Origin: Verrucomicrobiia bacterium
GTDB taxonomy: Bacteria > Verrucomicrobiota > Verrucomicrobiia > Limisphaerales > CAIMTB01
Direction of reading: 5' to 3'
DNA: 64,000 bases
NCBI GenBank assembly: GCA_019634625.1
Contig: JAHCBA010000012.1
Span: 62,001-126,000 of the forward strand
Made by a program: the position numbers and the translations under genes. A model generated the notes under the pieces. The model was not told the origin of the DNA. It saw only the letters and a program-made list of their open reading frames with translations, and made no database searches. Shown here piece by piece: positions 31,216-39,176 of this stretch (positions within the stretch are counted from its first letter, which is position 1; the number at the start of each line of letters is the position of its first letter).

Positions 31216-31230
31216 ATCACGTGATCACGT
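31216..31230. promoter_or_regulatory. palindromic operator upstream of vapBC
   Basis: ATCACGTGAT (31216-31225) and ACGTGATCACGT (31219-31230) are overlapping perfect palindromes 12-26 bases before the vapB start codon (minus strand). Their position fits autorepression by the VapB dimer and VapBC complex. Confidence 0.6.
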
Positions 31231-31272
31231 TTGCACAAGCCTAAACTCTGGTCGTCCCAAGGGCCTCGGTGA

Positions 31273-32104
31273 ATGGCAAACGGGTCCGATGAACCACGCG
31301 GACGGGTGTTGCTTCGGCAAGAGTGCGAGAAGGCCTGGCACCGCCCGCCCCCGGAAATAGATCGGTTGATCGAGGGGCGGCGGCTGCGGTTTGTCCTCAC
31401 CGGGTCCAGCGCCCGAAAGCTTCGCGGCCAGGGGGTGAACCTCCTTGCGGGTCGGGCGCTGACGCGTCACCTCCACCCGCTGACTGCCGCTGAACTGGGG
31501 AGCGACTTCGATCTGGAGCGCAGCCTGCGTTGGGGAGGGCTTCCGCAGGCCTGCACCTCGTCCAACCCGGCCGACTTCCTCGCCGCCTATGTGCACACTT
31601 ATCTGCGCGAGGAAGTGCAACAGAAGGGACTGACCCGGAACCTGGCCGCCTTTGCCCGGTTTCTGGAAGCCGCCAGCTTTTCGCAAGGGGGTGTGCTGAA
31701 CATGGCCGCCGTGGCGCGGGAGTGCGCGATCAGCGCCAAGGCGGCGGAAAACTGGTTCACCGTGCTGGAAGACCTGTTGATCGCCGTCCGCCTCCCGGCC
31801 TTTACGCGCCGGGCCAAGCGGCGCGTCGTGTTGCATCCGAAGTTCTACTTCTTCGACGCCGGAGTCTTCCAGACCGTGCGCCCACGCGGGCCGTTGGATG
31901 CGCCGGAAGGCATCCACGGTCCGGCGCTTGAAACGCTGTTCCTGCAGCACCTTCGGGCCATCAATGACTGCCTCGGTTTGGGTTACACCCTGCACTATTG
32001 GCGGACCCCGGCCGGCGATGAGGTGGACTTCGTCCTGTATGGTCCCCACGGCGTATTCGCCTTCGAGATCAAGCTCTCGCCACGGACAGCCAGTTCGTCT
32101 GCCG
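31273..32104 (+). pseudogene. DUF4143-type AAA ATPase, both ends missing
   Basis: The frame has the middle and C-terminal parts of a DUF4143 ATPase: FVLTGSSARKLR (sensor region), VNLLAGRALTRHLHPLTAAE, FLAAYVHTYLREEVQQKGL and FYFFDAGVFQTV, then GDEVDFVLYGPHGVFAFEIK (DUF4143 nuclease-like end). The P-loop half (Walker A and B) is missing upstream, and the last residues are replaced by pseudopilin debris from about 32070. A complete relative lies at 47613-49034. Confidence 0.8.
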
Positions 32105-32275
32105 GGCGGTTTCCACATGGCCGTCGGCGAAAAGCATCATCCGCCAGCCGTCTTTCTCGCCGTAGCCCATGATCCCGGCGCCGGTCGTCGGCGGGTAGTC
32201 GTGGAAGTCACCCAGGTACGTCTGCTGGGCCGGCCCCAGGGTGCGGCCCGCCCGTTTCCTGGCGATGGTTCATCC
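32069..32275 (-). pseudogene. pseudopilin gene fragment 1, internally deleted
   Basis: Minus-strand reading: QQTYLGDFHDYPPTTGAG, IMGYGEKDGW, then RMMLFADGHVETARQTNWL and a stop at 32069. The first part matches the larger fragment at 37810-38103; the second is the conserved family tail (FADGH). The N-terminal pilin signal and a central block are gone. It overlaps the end of the ATPase remnant. Confidence 0.75.
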
Positions 32276-32444
32276 CGGGCGAGTCCGCTGGAATCCCGCC
32301 ACCCGCCGTCGCCAACCGGCCACCGCCACCACGAAATGCCTTGACAGGTGCCCGATGACATCCGCCCGGGTCGTCCCGGCATCAAGACGTCAACTCCGCG
32401 CCTTCCGGCATGCCACCCAGGCGCACATCGGCCTATCAACGCCG

Positions 32445-32882
32445 TCACCGCGGCGGCGGCGAGGCTGGGGTGACGGTGTTGGTCACCGTGGCGAATGCCT
32501 GAAGTCGAAGGGTGGCCTTCTCCGCGGGGATCCAGAACACCCCGTTGGTGTTGTAGCCGCGTCCGAAGCCCAGTCTGGCCGCCTCCTCGTAGGCACTTCG
32601 GGCCGCGACGAACTTGGCGGGGTCTGTCCGGACGAACAGGCGGTTGGCCTCCCCGATGATGAAGTAACGGGTCGCCACGCTGTTCAATGGCCCGTTGGCC
32701 AGGATCGCGTCTCGAGCGGCTCCCGTGACGCCGCCACTCGGCAACGGCTTGCCAGCCCGTTCCAGGTCCGCCTGGAGCGCGCCTGCCGCCGCCTTGAACT
32801 CCCCGATGCATTCCTCGGCCCTGTCGATGGCGACTCCGTAGTCCGCCGCCACCAGAGCGTTCCATGCGGCCGCGGTCAGCAT
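32445..32882 (-). CDS. hypothetical protein, TPR-like C-terminal fragment
   Basis: A 145-residue frame: DRAEECIGEFKAAAGALQAD, LNSVATRYFIIGEANRLF, AARSAYEEAARLGFGRGYN and GVFWIPAEKA. The alternating helices look like a tetratricopeptide-type repeat region. No signal peptide. It borders the first IS91 remnant (which begins near 32919) and its upstream DNA is debris, so it may be a truncated gene. Function unknown. Confidence 0.5.
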   Translation of the reverse strand: MLTAAAWNALVAADYGVAIDRAEECIGEFKAAAGALQADLERAGKPLPSGGVTGAARDAILANGPLNSVATRYFIIGEANRLFVRTDPAKFVAARSAYEEAARLGFGRGYNTNGVFWIPAEKATLRLQAFATVTNTVTPASPPPR

Positions 32883-32918
32883 TTCATGCTTCGCCTGGGC
32901 GAACGACGGGTACAGCGC

Positions 32919-33410
32919 AACCGTTCCTCAAACTCTGGGAACAGGAGGTCTTCGAGCTGTTCCTGGCCGAGGGTAAGATCACCGAAGAGGTCGTCGCGAA
33001 CATGCGCTCCTGGAAGCATTCGGCCTTCAGCGTCGAGCAGAGCGTGCGGCTGGAGGCAGGGATACCGCCGGCATCCAGCGCTTGCTCCAGTACTTACTTC
33101 GTTGCCCCTTCAGCCAGACTCGGATGATCCGCCTCCGCCAAGGCTACGGCGGGACAAGTCGAGGTCACCGAGGCCGGGAAAGTCATCGACAAGAGCGACC
33201 ACAACGCGGTACGCCGTTTTCCCGAGCCGGGGGACGAGGAACTCCTGGCCGGACCTTCGTGCAACTTCCAGGTGTTCGATCCCTTGGATTTAAACCGACC
33301 CGCTGACCTGTCCCAAGTGCGGTGCGACCATGCGCATTATCGCCTTCATCGAGCGGCATCAGACGGACGTGATCGAGAAGATCCTGAGGTCCCGCGCCTG
33401 CGGGACGGCC
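32919..33410 (+). mobile_element. IS91-family transposase remnant, copy 1
   Basis: Fragments of a Y2-type (IS91/IS801-like) transposase in shifting frames: FLKLWEQEVFELFLAEGKIT, MRSWKHSAFSVEQSVRLEAG, LLQYLLRCPFSQ, then VTEAGKVIDKSDHNAVRRFP and LAGPSCNFQVFDPLDL, then CPKCGATMRIIAFIERHQTD, the zinc-binding end. It is broken by a one-base loss near 33060, a 29-bp insertion at 33130-33158 and an internal deletion at about 33297. The N-terminal half is absent. The second copy (38661-39079) is about 98% identical by eye. Confidence 0.85.
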
Positions 33411-34042
33411 TGTGGGAGCCAAGCCCAGCGCGAGCTCCGCCTGTGCCGGCGCTCGTGGCGGCGGAAGAGGAGTGAAGCTCAATCCAGGGAAGACTCGGTG
33501 GGGAGAATCGCGCCGCTTTGCGGGGTGCGGTCCGCCCAACGGGGGGACGCGCCCTCAAACGACCCGCGACCCCCAGCCGGGAGTTGGTCGCCGCCTCCCC
33601 AACCGCAGGGCTAGGTCCGACGAACCGGCGGAGCCCCACGGCCGTCCCCCGGGGGACGGCCGTGGGGAGGATTCCGGCCCGTTTCAGACCGACTGCCACC
33701 TTGAAAGCCCCCTCCCAATCCGCCATCCTCGCCCCACCTCAAAAAGCAAATTCCTATCAGTCCTGCGTCCGCCGACGGGCAAAGAATATTGGGGTTTAGT
33801 CACTCCGGCGGCAGCTTGACAGAATCGAGGCCGCTTTGCTCTGATCGCCGCGCCTCTCCAGGGGGGTAGCCAGGGCCTCAAGGCCCCGCGGGTGTCGTCA
33901 GTACGGATGCGCTTCACGGCGTGTGAAGAATGTCCCGGCCCCCGCTGCATGCAGTCTCGCATGCCAGGCAAGACCGCGAAGGTGACCTGTCAATATCAAT
34001 CAGGCTGGCTCGCCACAGCCTCCTTCGCAATTCGATGTCCTC
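33411..34042. other. gene-free interval after IS91 remnant
   Basis: No supported gene in about 630 bases. It contains a perfect 34-bp palindrome (33634-33667) and, at 33816, TTGACA without a convincing -10 box. From about 33880 onward the DNA leads into the terC gene; no riboswitch of the yybP-ykoY type could be recognised there. Confidence 0.4.
33634..33667. repeat. 34-bp perfect palindrome
   Basis: CCCCACGGCCGTCCCCC (33634-33650) followed without any spacer by its exact reverse complement (33651-33667). There is no T-run, so it is not a classical terminator. It may be a REP-like unit or the joint of two inverted element ends. Confidence 0.9.
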
Positions 34043-35059
34043 ATGTTGGTAACCCCCCAGATGTGGTCGCTGTTCGCGATCTTCGTTGCCGTTGCTCTGC
34101 TGGTCGACTTCTATGCGTTGAACAAACAGGGAGCGCACAGCGTTGGCATGCGCGAAGCGGCGATATGGTCCCTGATATGGGTGGCGACGAGCCTGCTGTT
34201 CATGGGATGGATGTGGTGGTACGTGGGAGGCCTGAGCGACGATCCCGCAATGCAGGCGATGGCCGATACCAAGGCGCTCGAGTTCGTGACGGGCTATCTG
34301 GTCGAGAAAGCCCTGGCCGTCGACAACGTCTTCGTGTTCCTGATGCTGTTCACCTACTTTGCCGTCCCGCCGGAATACCAGAAGCGCGTATTGATGATAG
34401 GCATCCTGGGCGCTCTGGTTCTTCGTGCGGTGATGATCCTCGTGGGCGCATGGGCGATAGCGCGGTTTCACTGGATTCTCTACTTCTTTGGCGCGTTCCT
34501 TGTGTTCACCGGTATCAAGATGTGGTGGGCCGCAGGCCAGGAACCGGACCTGGAGTCGAACCCGGCGCTGAACTGGGTCCGGCGTCGCCTGCAGGTGGCC
34601 CCGGACTACGACGGCGAGCGATTTACCACCAGGATCGACGGCAAGAGGGTGCTCACGCCGCTTGCGGTCGTGGTCATGCTGATCGGGATCGTCGACGTCA
34701 TCTTTGCGGTGGACTCCATCCCGGCAATCTTTGCCATTACGACCGATCCCTTCATCGTGATGACGTCAAACGTGTTTGCCATCCTGGGGCTGCGGGCGAT
34801 GTACTTCCTGCTTGCCGGCGTGCATGAGCGCTTTCACCTGCTGACCTATGGTCTGGCAATTGTCCTGGTGCTGATTGGCACGAAGATGCTGCTGCTCGAC
34901 ATCTACAAGATTCCCGTGGTCTGGTCGTTGGCAGCCACGGTGACCGTGCTGGCTGTCACCATGATCCTGTCGCTACTCATCCCACCAAAGGGCGCAGCCC
35001 CCCGTGGCGCATACCCGTTCAAGGCCAAGAAAGCACCAGGCACGGACGACCCGAAATAG
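34043..35059 (+). CDS. TerC family integral membrane protein
   Basis: A 338-residue protein with about nine transmembrane helices: WSLFAIFVAVALLVDFYALN, EFVTGYLVEKALAVDNVFVF, VIFAVDSIPAIFAITTDPFI and NVFAILGLRAMYFLLAGVHE. These acidic-residue motifs mark the TerC/Alx family, which is linked to metal (manganese, calcium) export during protein folding and to tellurite resistance. The sequence looks close to proteobacterial TerC forms and its codon use is less GC-biased than neighbours, which suggests acquisition. Start at ATG 34043 is supported by the first helix. It stands alone with debris on both sides. Confidence 0.93.
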   Translation: MLVTPQMWSLFAIFVAVALLVDFYALNKQGAHSVGMREAAIWSLIWVATSLLFMGWMWWYVGGLSDDPAMQAMADTKALEFVTGYLVEKALAVDNVFVFLMLFTYFAVPPEYQKRVLMIGILGALVLRAVMILVGAWAIARFHWILYFFGAFLVFTGIKMWWAAGQEPDLESNPALNWVRRRLQVAPDYDGERFTTRIDGKRVLTPLAVVVMLIGIVDVIFAVDSIPAIFAITTDPFIVMTSNVFAILGLRAMYFLLAGVHERFHLLTYGLAIVLVLIGTKMLLLDIYKIPVVWSLAATVTVLAVTMILSLLIPPKGAAPRGAYPFKAKKAPGTDDPK

Positions 35060-35416
35060 CTCAGCGGCTCCGGCGCGCCGGTCGCGCGCCGCTCGCGGGA
35101 GCGAACACCGGCGTTGGTGTCACGAAGCGTGAGGCGTCGAAGGACGCGAAGTCCACGAAGGCAAAGGCCGCGCCGAATAGGCATAGTGGTGCACATGCGA
35201 TGGACAAGCAGGATGTATTGGGCATGCAAAGGGTGCGCCGAGGGCGCAGCGACAAGCTACTGGGAACAACCTTGCCAAGAGGTGCGTGGGGTAGACTAGC
35301 AGAGCGAGCAAGATGGCTTTGCGAAACAGATGGTGCAAGAGGCGTTCAGAACTATCCAGTGTCTGGACCATGTTGGCCGAAGAACACCAACTCAAATACA
35401 GGAAAGGGATGTTGCC
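35060..35416. other. intergenic region of lower GC, no gene
   Basis: GGCGCGC (35072-35078) and GCGCGCC (35084-35090) form a short hairpin after terC, without a T-run. From about 35150 the sequence is visibly less GC-rich than the rest of the window. No gene is supported until the pseudopilin start at 35417. Confidence 0.4.
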
Positions 35417-36259
35417 ATGAAGTGTCACGAAAAGGAGATTGGTGGAGCGATTGGCAGTGGAACACGGCGTTGCAGAAAGGAGGATAGTGGCAACGCATCT
35501 GGAGGGGAGAAATGCGGCCTGTTCAGAGCGACGGCGGGTGGCTACACGGTAGTGGAGCTCTTGGTAACGGTAGGAATCATTGTTATCCTTGGGGGACTAT
35601 TGCTTGGAGGGGTGCATATTGCGGCCCGACGGAGCAAGGACGTGGAATGCAGGAGCAACCTGCGACAGCATGGGGTGGCCTTGTTGGACTTCGTGGCTAC
35701 GCATTCTGTGTATCCACTGGCTGGAAACGCGGACAAGCAGCATCCGGAGCACACAGTGAATTGGCGGAAATCGATCTTAAATAGCAAGGACTTAGACGGA
35801 AAACTGACAAGCTGTCCAACGGCAATTGAGCCAGTGGGGCGGCAGGAGGCGTTCATATCCTACGGCTACAATGACCGAGGAGTCATCGGGTCCGGTACGG
35901 ATGCTCCGCTTGGGCTCGGAGGGAAGGGCGTTATGGGAAGTAGTTCGAGGTGGCCGCCCGTAGGCGAGCATGAGGTAGTCAGGCCTAGTGAGATGGTGGG
36001 TATTCTTGACGCAGCAACGGCATGGAGGGGTTTGATTGACGACGGGAGGAGCAGCTACAGCGGCCGCTATTTTTATGCACCCGGTTCGGAGGCGGGAAGG
36101 GACAGAATGATGAGCCGCCACCAGGGCCGCGTGAACGTTGTGTTCGTGGACGGGCATGTCAGCGCACCGAGGATCAAAATGGTGTTCGTGGAGGCGGACC
36201 CAAGCGGCCTCGCGATATGGAATAGGGACGGAGAGCCCCATGGCGAAAGGTTAGACTAG
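35417..36259 (+). CDS. pseudopilin-like protein of divergent type
   Basis: A 280-residue protein starting at ATG 35417 after AAAGGGA. The leader ends in TAGG and the class III segment is YTVVELLVTVGIIVILGGLL with Glu5 kept, but divergent from the [13 protein letters not shown] form of the others. The C-terminal part has RHQGRVNVVFVDGHVSAPRI, the family's VDGHV tail. GC content is lower than in the neighbours, so it may have come with terC or from another lineage. Confidence 0.82.
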   Translation: MKCHEKEIGGAIGSGTRRCRKEDSGNASGGEKCGLFRATAGGYTVVELLVTVGIIVILGGLLLGGVHIAARRSKDVECRSNLRQHGVALLDFVATHSVYPLAGNADKQHPEHTVNWRKSILNSKDLDGKLTSCPTAIEPVGRQEAFISYGYNDRGVIGSGTDAPLGLGGKGVMGSSSRWPPVGEHEVVRPSEMVGILDAATAWRGLIDDGRSSYSGRYFYAPGSEAGRDRMMSRHQGRVNVVFVDGHVSAPRIKMVFVEADPSGLAIWNRDGEPHGERLD

Positions 36260-36280
36260 AATTCTGCCACCCATGTATCC

Positions 36281-36430
36281 ATGGGCCAGCCAGTGAAGCT
36301 TTCGGATTGCATCGCGCTCGATGCCCGGTTCACCGCCGAACTCTCCCAGCGATCCATTGCCGGTCAGATCGAGTATTGGGCCAACCTGGGCCGGGGCATC
36401 GAACAAGTGATCCAGCGGGCTGCGCTTCAT
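36281..36430 (+). pseudogene. ParD-like antitoxin, N-terminal fragment
   Basis: MGQPVKLSDCIALDARFTAE, LSQRSIAGQIEYWANLGRGI and EQVIQR match the start of the ParD-like antitoxin family (PF11903 type). After about 47 residues the homology ends and unrelated sequence follows. It shares an identical 29-bp start with the broken copy at 30180. No toxin gene follows. Confidence 0.75.
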
Positions 36431-36688
36431 CCATGCGGAGGTGCTGGCTGCCGAACCCGGTCTGGAGCCTTACGCCTGGTGGCTGTCGTTGAGAAGGGGC
36501 AGCCCGTCCGTTTGAATCCACCCGTTCCCCGGTGGCTCCAGCCATGGTTCGGGTCGGCGTGACCGGAGCCTTCGCCCGACTCCGGTTGAACGGAATGGAA
36601 CGGCGGCGTTGGCGCGTGGGCCCCCCCGGCTTGGCGCCACAGCCTGGCGCGCTTGCATGATGACATCACGGAAGTCACGCGTGACCGC

Positions 36689-36937
36689 GTGAACGTGCAG
36701 ATTACGATTCGTGACGTTCCTCGTGCGGTCCGGGATGAACTGGCGGCGCGCGCCGCCTGCCAGGGCCGGTCGATGCAGGAATTTTTGCAGGAGTTTTTGG
36801 GTGCCGACCTGGAGCGGTTGGCGGCCCGCCCTCAAAGGGAGCAGATGCTGTCAAGCTTGCGCGAGCGCAAGGCACTGGCGGGTACACGGGTGGCGCCGGA
36901 TGAAATCCTGGCGCAGCGAGATGCGGCTCGACGGTGA
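36689..36937 (+). CDS. orphan FitA/VapB-type ribbon-helix-helix antitoxin
   Basis: An 82-residue protein beginning at GTG 36689: VNVQITIRDVPRAVRDELAA, RAACQGRSMQEFLQEFL and a toxin-binding tail (RERKALAGTRVAPDEILAQR). It matches FitA-like antitoxins of PIN toxins. The PIN gene that normally follows is missing; pseudopilin debris begins instead at about 36945. An ATG at 36653 would add 12 residues unlike the family. Confidence 0.75.
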   Translation: MNVQITIRDVPRAVRDELAARAACQGRSMQEFLQEFLGADLERLAARPQREQMLSSLRERKALAGTRVAPDEILAQRDAARR

Positions 36938-36944
36938 GTGCGGT

Positions 36945-37070
36945 TGGACCTCCGTGTTCCAGCGGTGTCGGATGGCGGGAGAGAGCCAGTTTGTCCGGCG
37001 TCCCTGTTCCCCATGGCCGTCGGCGAAGCTCAGGTGGGCTCCGGAGCGGGGGCATCGGGAGCATCCAGGC
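36945..37070 (-). pseudogene. pseudopilin gene fragment 2 (tail only)
   Basis: Minus-strand reading GAHLSFADGHGEQGRRTNWL and SPAIRHRWN is the conserved C-terminal end of a pseudopilin (compare FADGHVETARQTNWL at 32069). Nothing of the N-terminal part is next to it. Confidence 0.65.
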
Positions 37071-37110
37071 GGTATTGCGTTCACGGATACGAGGTAATAC
37101 CCTGGCTCTC

Positions 37111-37356
37111 ATGGCGACGATCACCTGCAAGCTGCCCGAGGCTCTCGACGCCGAGCTCGAGGCGGTGGCAGAGAAGCGGGGGGTTTCCAAGTCGGAGGTG
37201 GTTCGCGAAGCCATCGAAGCGAACCTGCCTGAGCAGAAAAGGCGGGCCGGGCTTTCCGCCTTCGATGTCATGAAGCCGGCGGCGGGAATCCTGAAGGATG
37301 GTCCGTGCGACCTGGCCACCCACCCGCGGCACATGGAAGGGTTCGGGCGTGACTGA
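37111..37356 (+). CDS. CopG/VapB-type ribbon-helix-helix antitoxin
   Basis: An 81-residue protein starting at ATG 37111: ATITCKLPEALDAELEAVAE and KRGVSKSEVVREAIEANL are a ribbon-helix-helix DNA-binding fold, and the tail FDVMKPAAGILKDGPCDLAT is the toxin-binding part seen in antitoxins of PIN toxins. It overlaps the toxin gene by 8 bases. The pair looks intact. Confidence 0.88.
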   Translation: MATITCKLPEALDAELEAVAEKRGVSKSEVVREAIEANLPEQKRRAGLSAFDVMKPAAGILKDGPCDLATHPRHMEGFGRD

Positions 37357-37765
37357 GGCCGCCATCCTCGACACGGGCCCCCTGGTCTCATTTCTCCATT
37401 CGAACGAGCAGCACCATGGGTGGGTGGTCGATCGGCTCAGGGAGTTGCCACCCCGGTTTCTCTCCTGCGAGGCGGTCCTCACCGAATCCTGCTTCCTGCT
37501 TGGCTTCCATCCCCGTGCGATGGAACAGATCGACGCATGGTTGGAACGGGGCGTGATCCAATTGCCGTTTCAGTTTCTCCCGGAACGCCCGCGGGTCATG
37601 CGCCTGATGCACGCCTATCGGAACGTGCCCATGTCCTTTGCGGATGCGTGTCTCGTCCGCATGTCGGAACTGCATCCCAGCCTGCCGGTGTTCACCCTGG
37701 ACAAGGACTTCCGGGTCTACCGGAAGAACGGCCGCCAGCGGATGGAAACCATCATGCCCGAGTGA
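37349..37765 (+). CDS. PIN-domain toxin (VapC type)
   Basis: A 138-residue protein starting at GTG 37349: AAILDTGPLVSFLHSNEQHH (first Asp), LSCEAVLTESCFLLG (Glu), PMSFADACLVRMSE (Asp) and VFTLDKDFRVYRKNG (last Asp). All PIN active-site acids are present. It is the second gene of a toxin-antitoxin pair with the 37111 gene and is translationally coupled to it. Confidence 0.9.
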   Translation: MTEAAILDTGPLVSFLHSNEQHHGWVVDRLRELPPRFLSCEAVLTESCFLLGFHPRAMEQIDAWLERGVIQLPFQFLPERPRVMRLMHAYRNVPMSFADACLVRMSELHPSLPVFTLDKDFRVYRKNGRQRMETIMPE

Positions 37766-37809
37766 ATCGGGCCGATTTCTCGCGTCCCCACGTTTCCGGA
37801 TGCGGCTGG

Positions 37810-38103
37810 CCGTCGTTGTTCCTGGCGATCGGTGAACCGGTCGTCGTTCACGCCGATGAAGGGGATGAGCTTGAGCTTCCAATCGTTCATCATCAGCCAG
37901 CCGTACTTCTCCCCGTAGCCCATGATCCCGGCGCCGGCGGTGGCCGGGTAGGCGTGGAAGTCGCCCAGGTACATCTGCTGGGCCAGCCCCAGGGTGCGCA
38001 GGTTGTTGCGGCCATCGGTCGCGAGGGCCGCCCCCCTGCCCCGGGACAACGCCGGCAGCAGCAGACCGGCCAGGATCGCGAGGATGGCGATCACGACCAA
38101 CGC
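37810..38103 (-). pseudogene. pseudopilin gene fragment 3 (N-terminal and middle part)
   Basis: Minus-strand reading: VVIAILAILAGLLLPALSRG, then NNLRTLGLAQQMYLGDFHAY and AGIMGYGEKYGWLMMNDWKL. This is a pseudopilin that has lost its leader and FTLIELL start; the join at 38103-38106 runs straight into a PIN gene on the other strand. Its end past 37815 is also lost. It matches fragment 1 closely in the shared segment. Confidence 0.8.
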
Positions 38104-38105
38104 TG

Positions 38106-38491
38106 GTGGACACGGATGTCCTGCTGGATGTCGCCCTGAAACGCCCGGAATTTCATCGCGATTCCGCCGCAATCCTGGACTGGGGCGAAGCGCATTCCGG
38201 CAGTCTGGCGGTTTCGTGGCACAGCCTGGCAACCCTGTTCTACCTGGTACGACCCGATGCCCGGCCCTTCATACAGGACCCATCGAGTTCGCCGATCTCC
38301 CGGCCGTAGGACGGGAGGCCATGCTGGCGGCCCTGAGTTTTCCCATGGCGGACTTGGAGGACGCCATGCAAGCCGCTGCGGCACTCGCCTTCGGAACATA
38401 TTTCATCATGACCCGGAATCTGGCCGACTATCGTCCATCGCCGGTGCCCGTGTGTTCGCCGGTTCAAGCCATCCGGCGGTTGCGGACGTGA
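38106..38491 (+). pseudogene. PIN-domain toxin broken by a frameshift
   Basis: First frame: VDTDVLLDVALKRPEFHRDS and SGSLAVSWHSLATLFYLVRP. Near 38280 the frame shifts and continues as FADLPAVGREAMLAALSFPM, DLEDAMQAAAALAFGTYFIM and TRNLADYRPS. Together they make a full-length PIN protein (D, E-like, D and N/D motifs), so one small indel separates it from an intact gene. No antitoxin gene precedes it; pseudopilin fragment 3 does. Confidence 0.75.
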
Positions 38492-38660
38492 ACCGCGTCG
38501 GCACAAGCCTTGCACCCGCCGTCTTCCGGTTCCCCCACCTCGACCTCGGCCGCGTTGCGCGCCCCCTCCTCCTGTTGGACAGCGGCGATGACCATGAATG
38601 GGGGATGTGGTCCGAGGAGTTGCCATAGCGAGAACCCTTCACCTCGCGTTGCCCAAGCTG

Positions 38661-39079
38661 GCGAGCGCACCGTTCCTCAAGCTCTGGGAACAGGAGGTCT
38701 TCGAGCTGTTCCTGGCCGAGGGTAAGATCACCGAAGAGGTCGTCGCGAACATGCGCTCCTGGAAGCATTCGGGCTTCAGCGTCGATCAGAGCGTGCGGCT
38801 GGAGGCAGGGGATACCGCCGGCATCCAGCGCTTGCTCCAGTACTTACTTCGTTGCCCCTTCAGCCAGGCTCGGATGATCCGCCTCCGCCAAGGCTACGGC
38901 GGGACAAGTCGAGGTCACCGAGGCCGGGAAAGTCATCGACAAGAGCGACCACAACGCGGTACGCCGCTTTCCCGAGCCGGGGGACGAGGAGCTCCTGGCC
39001 GGACCTTCGCGCAACTTCCAGGTGTTCGATCCCTTGGATTTAAACCGACCCGCTGACCTGTCCCAGGTGCGGTGCGACA
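38661..39079 (+). mobile_element. IS91-family transposase remnant, copy 2
   Basis: Nearly the same sequence as copy 1 (about nine differences in 410 bases), with the same 29-bp insertion (38880-38908) and the same internal deletion just after FQVFDPLDL. It lacks the one-base loss of copy 1 (reads EAGDTAGIQRLLQYLL). It ends in LTCPRCGATM, so the last part of the zinc-binding tail is lost. Downstream is a 27-bp stretch that also occurs at 36544-36570. The stretch 38492-38660 before it holds nothing recognisable. Confidence 0.85.
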
Positions 39080-39176
39080 ATGGTTCGGGTCGGCGTGACC
39101 GGAGCCGTGGACAAGGCTTGGTTGCCGGCCTTCGGACCCTTTGACATCTTGATGCAGCATATTCACACTTTGATGC

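Noticed and set aside
33900-34042. Manganese-type (yybP-ykoY) riboswitch before terC
   Set aside because: I looked because TerC genes often carry one. No matching conserved loops were recognisable, so it is not reported.
35072-35090. terC terminator
   Set aside because: A 7-bp GC hairpin is present but no T-run follows, so termination cannot be claimed.
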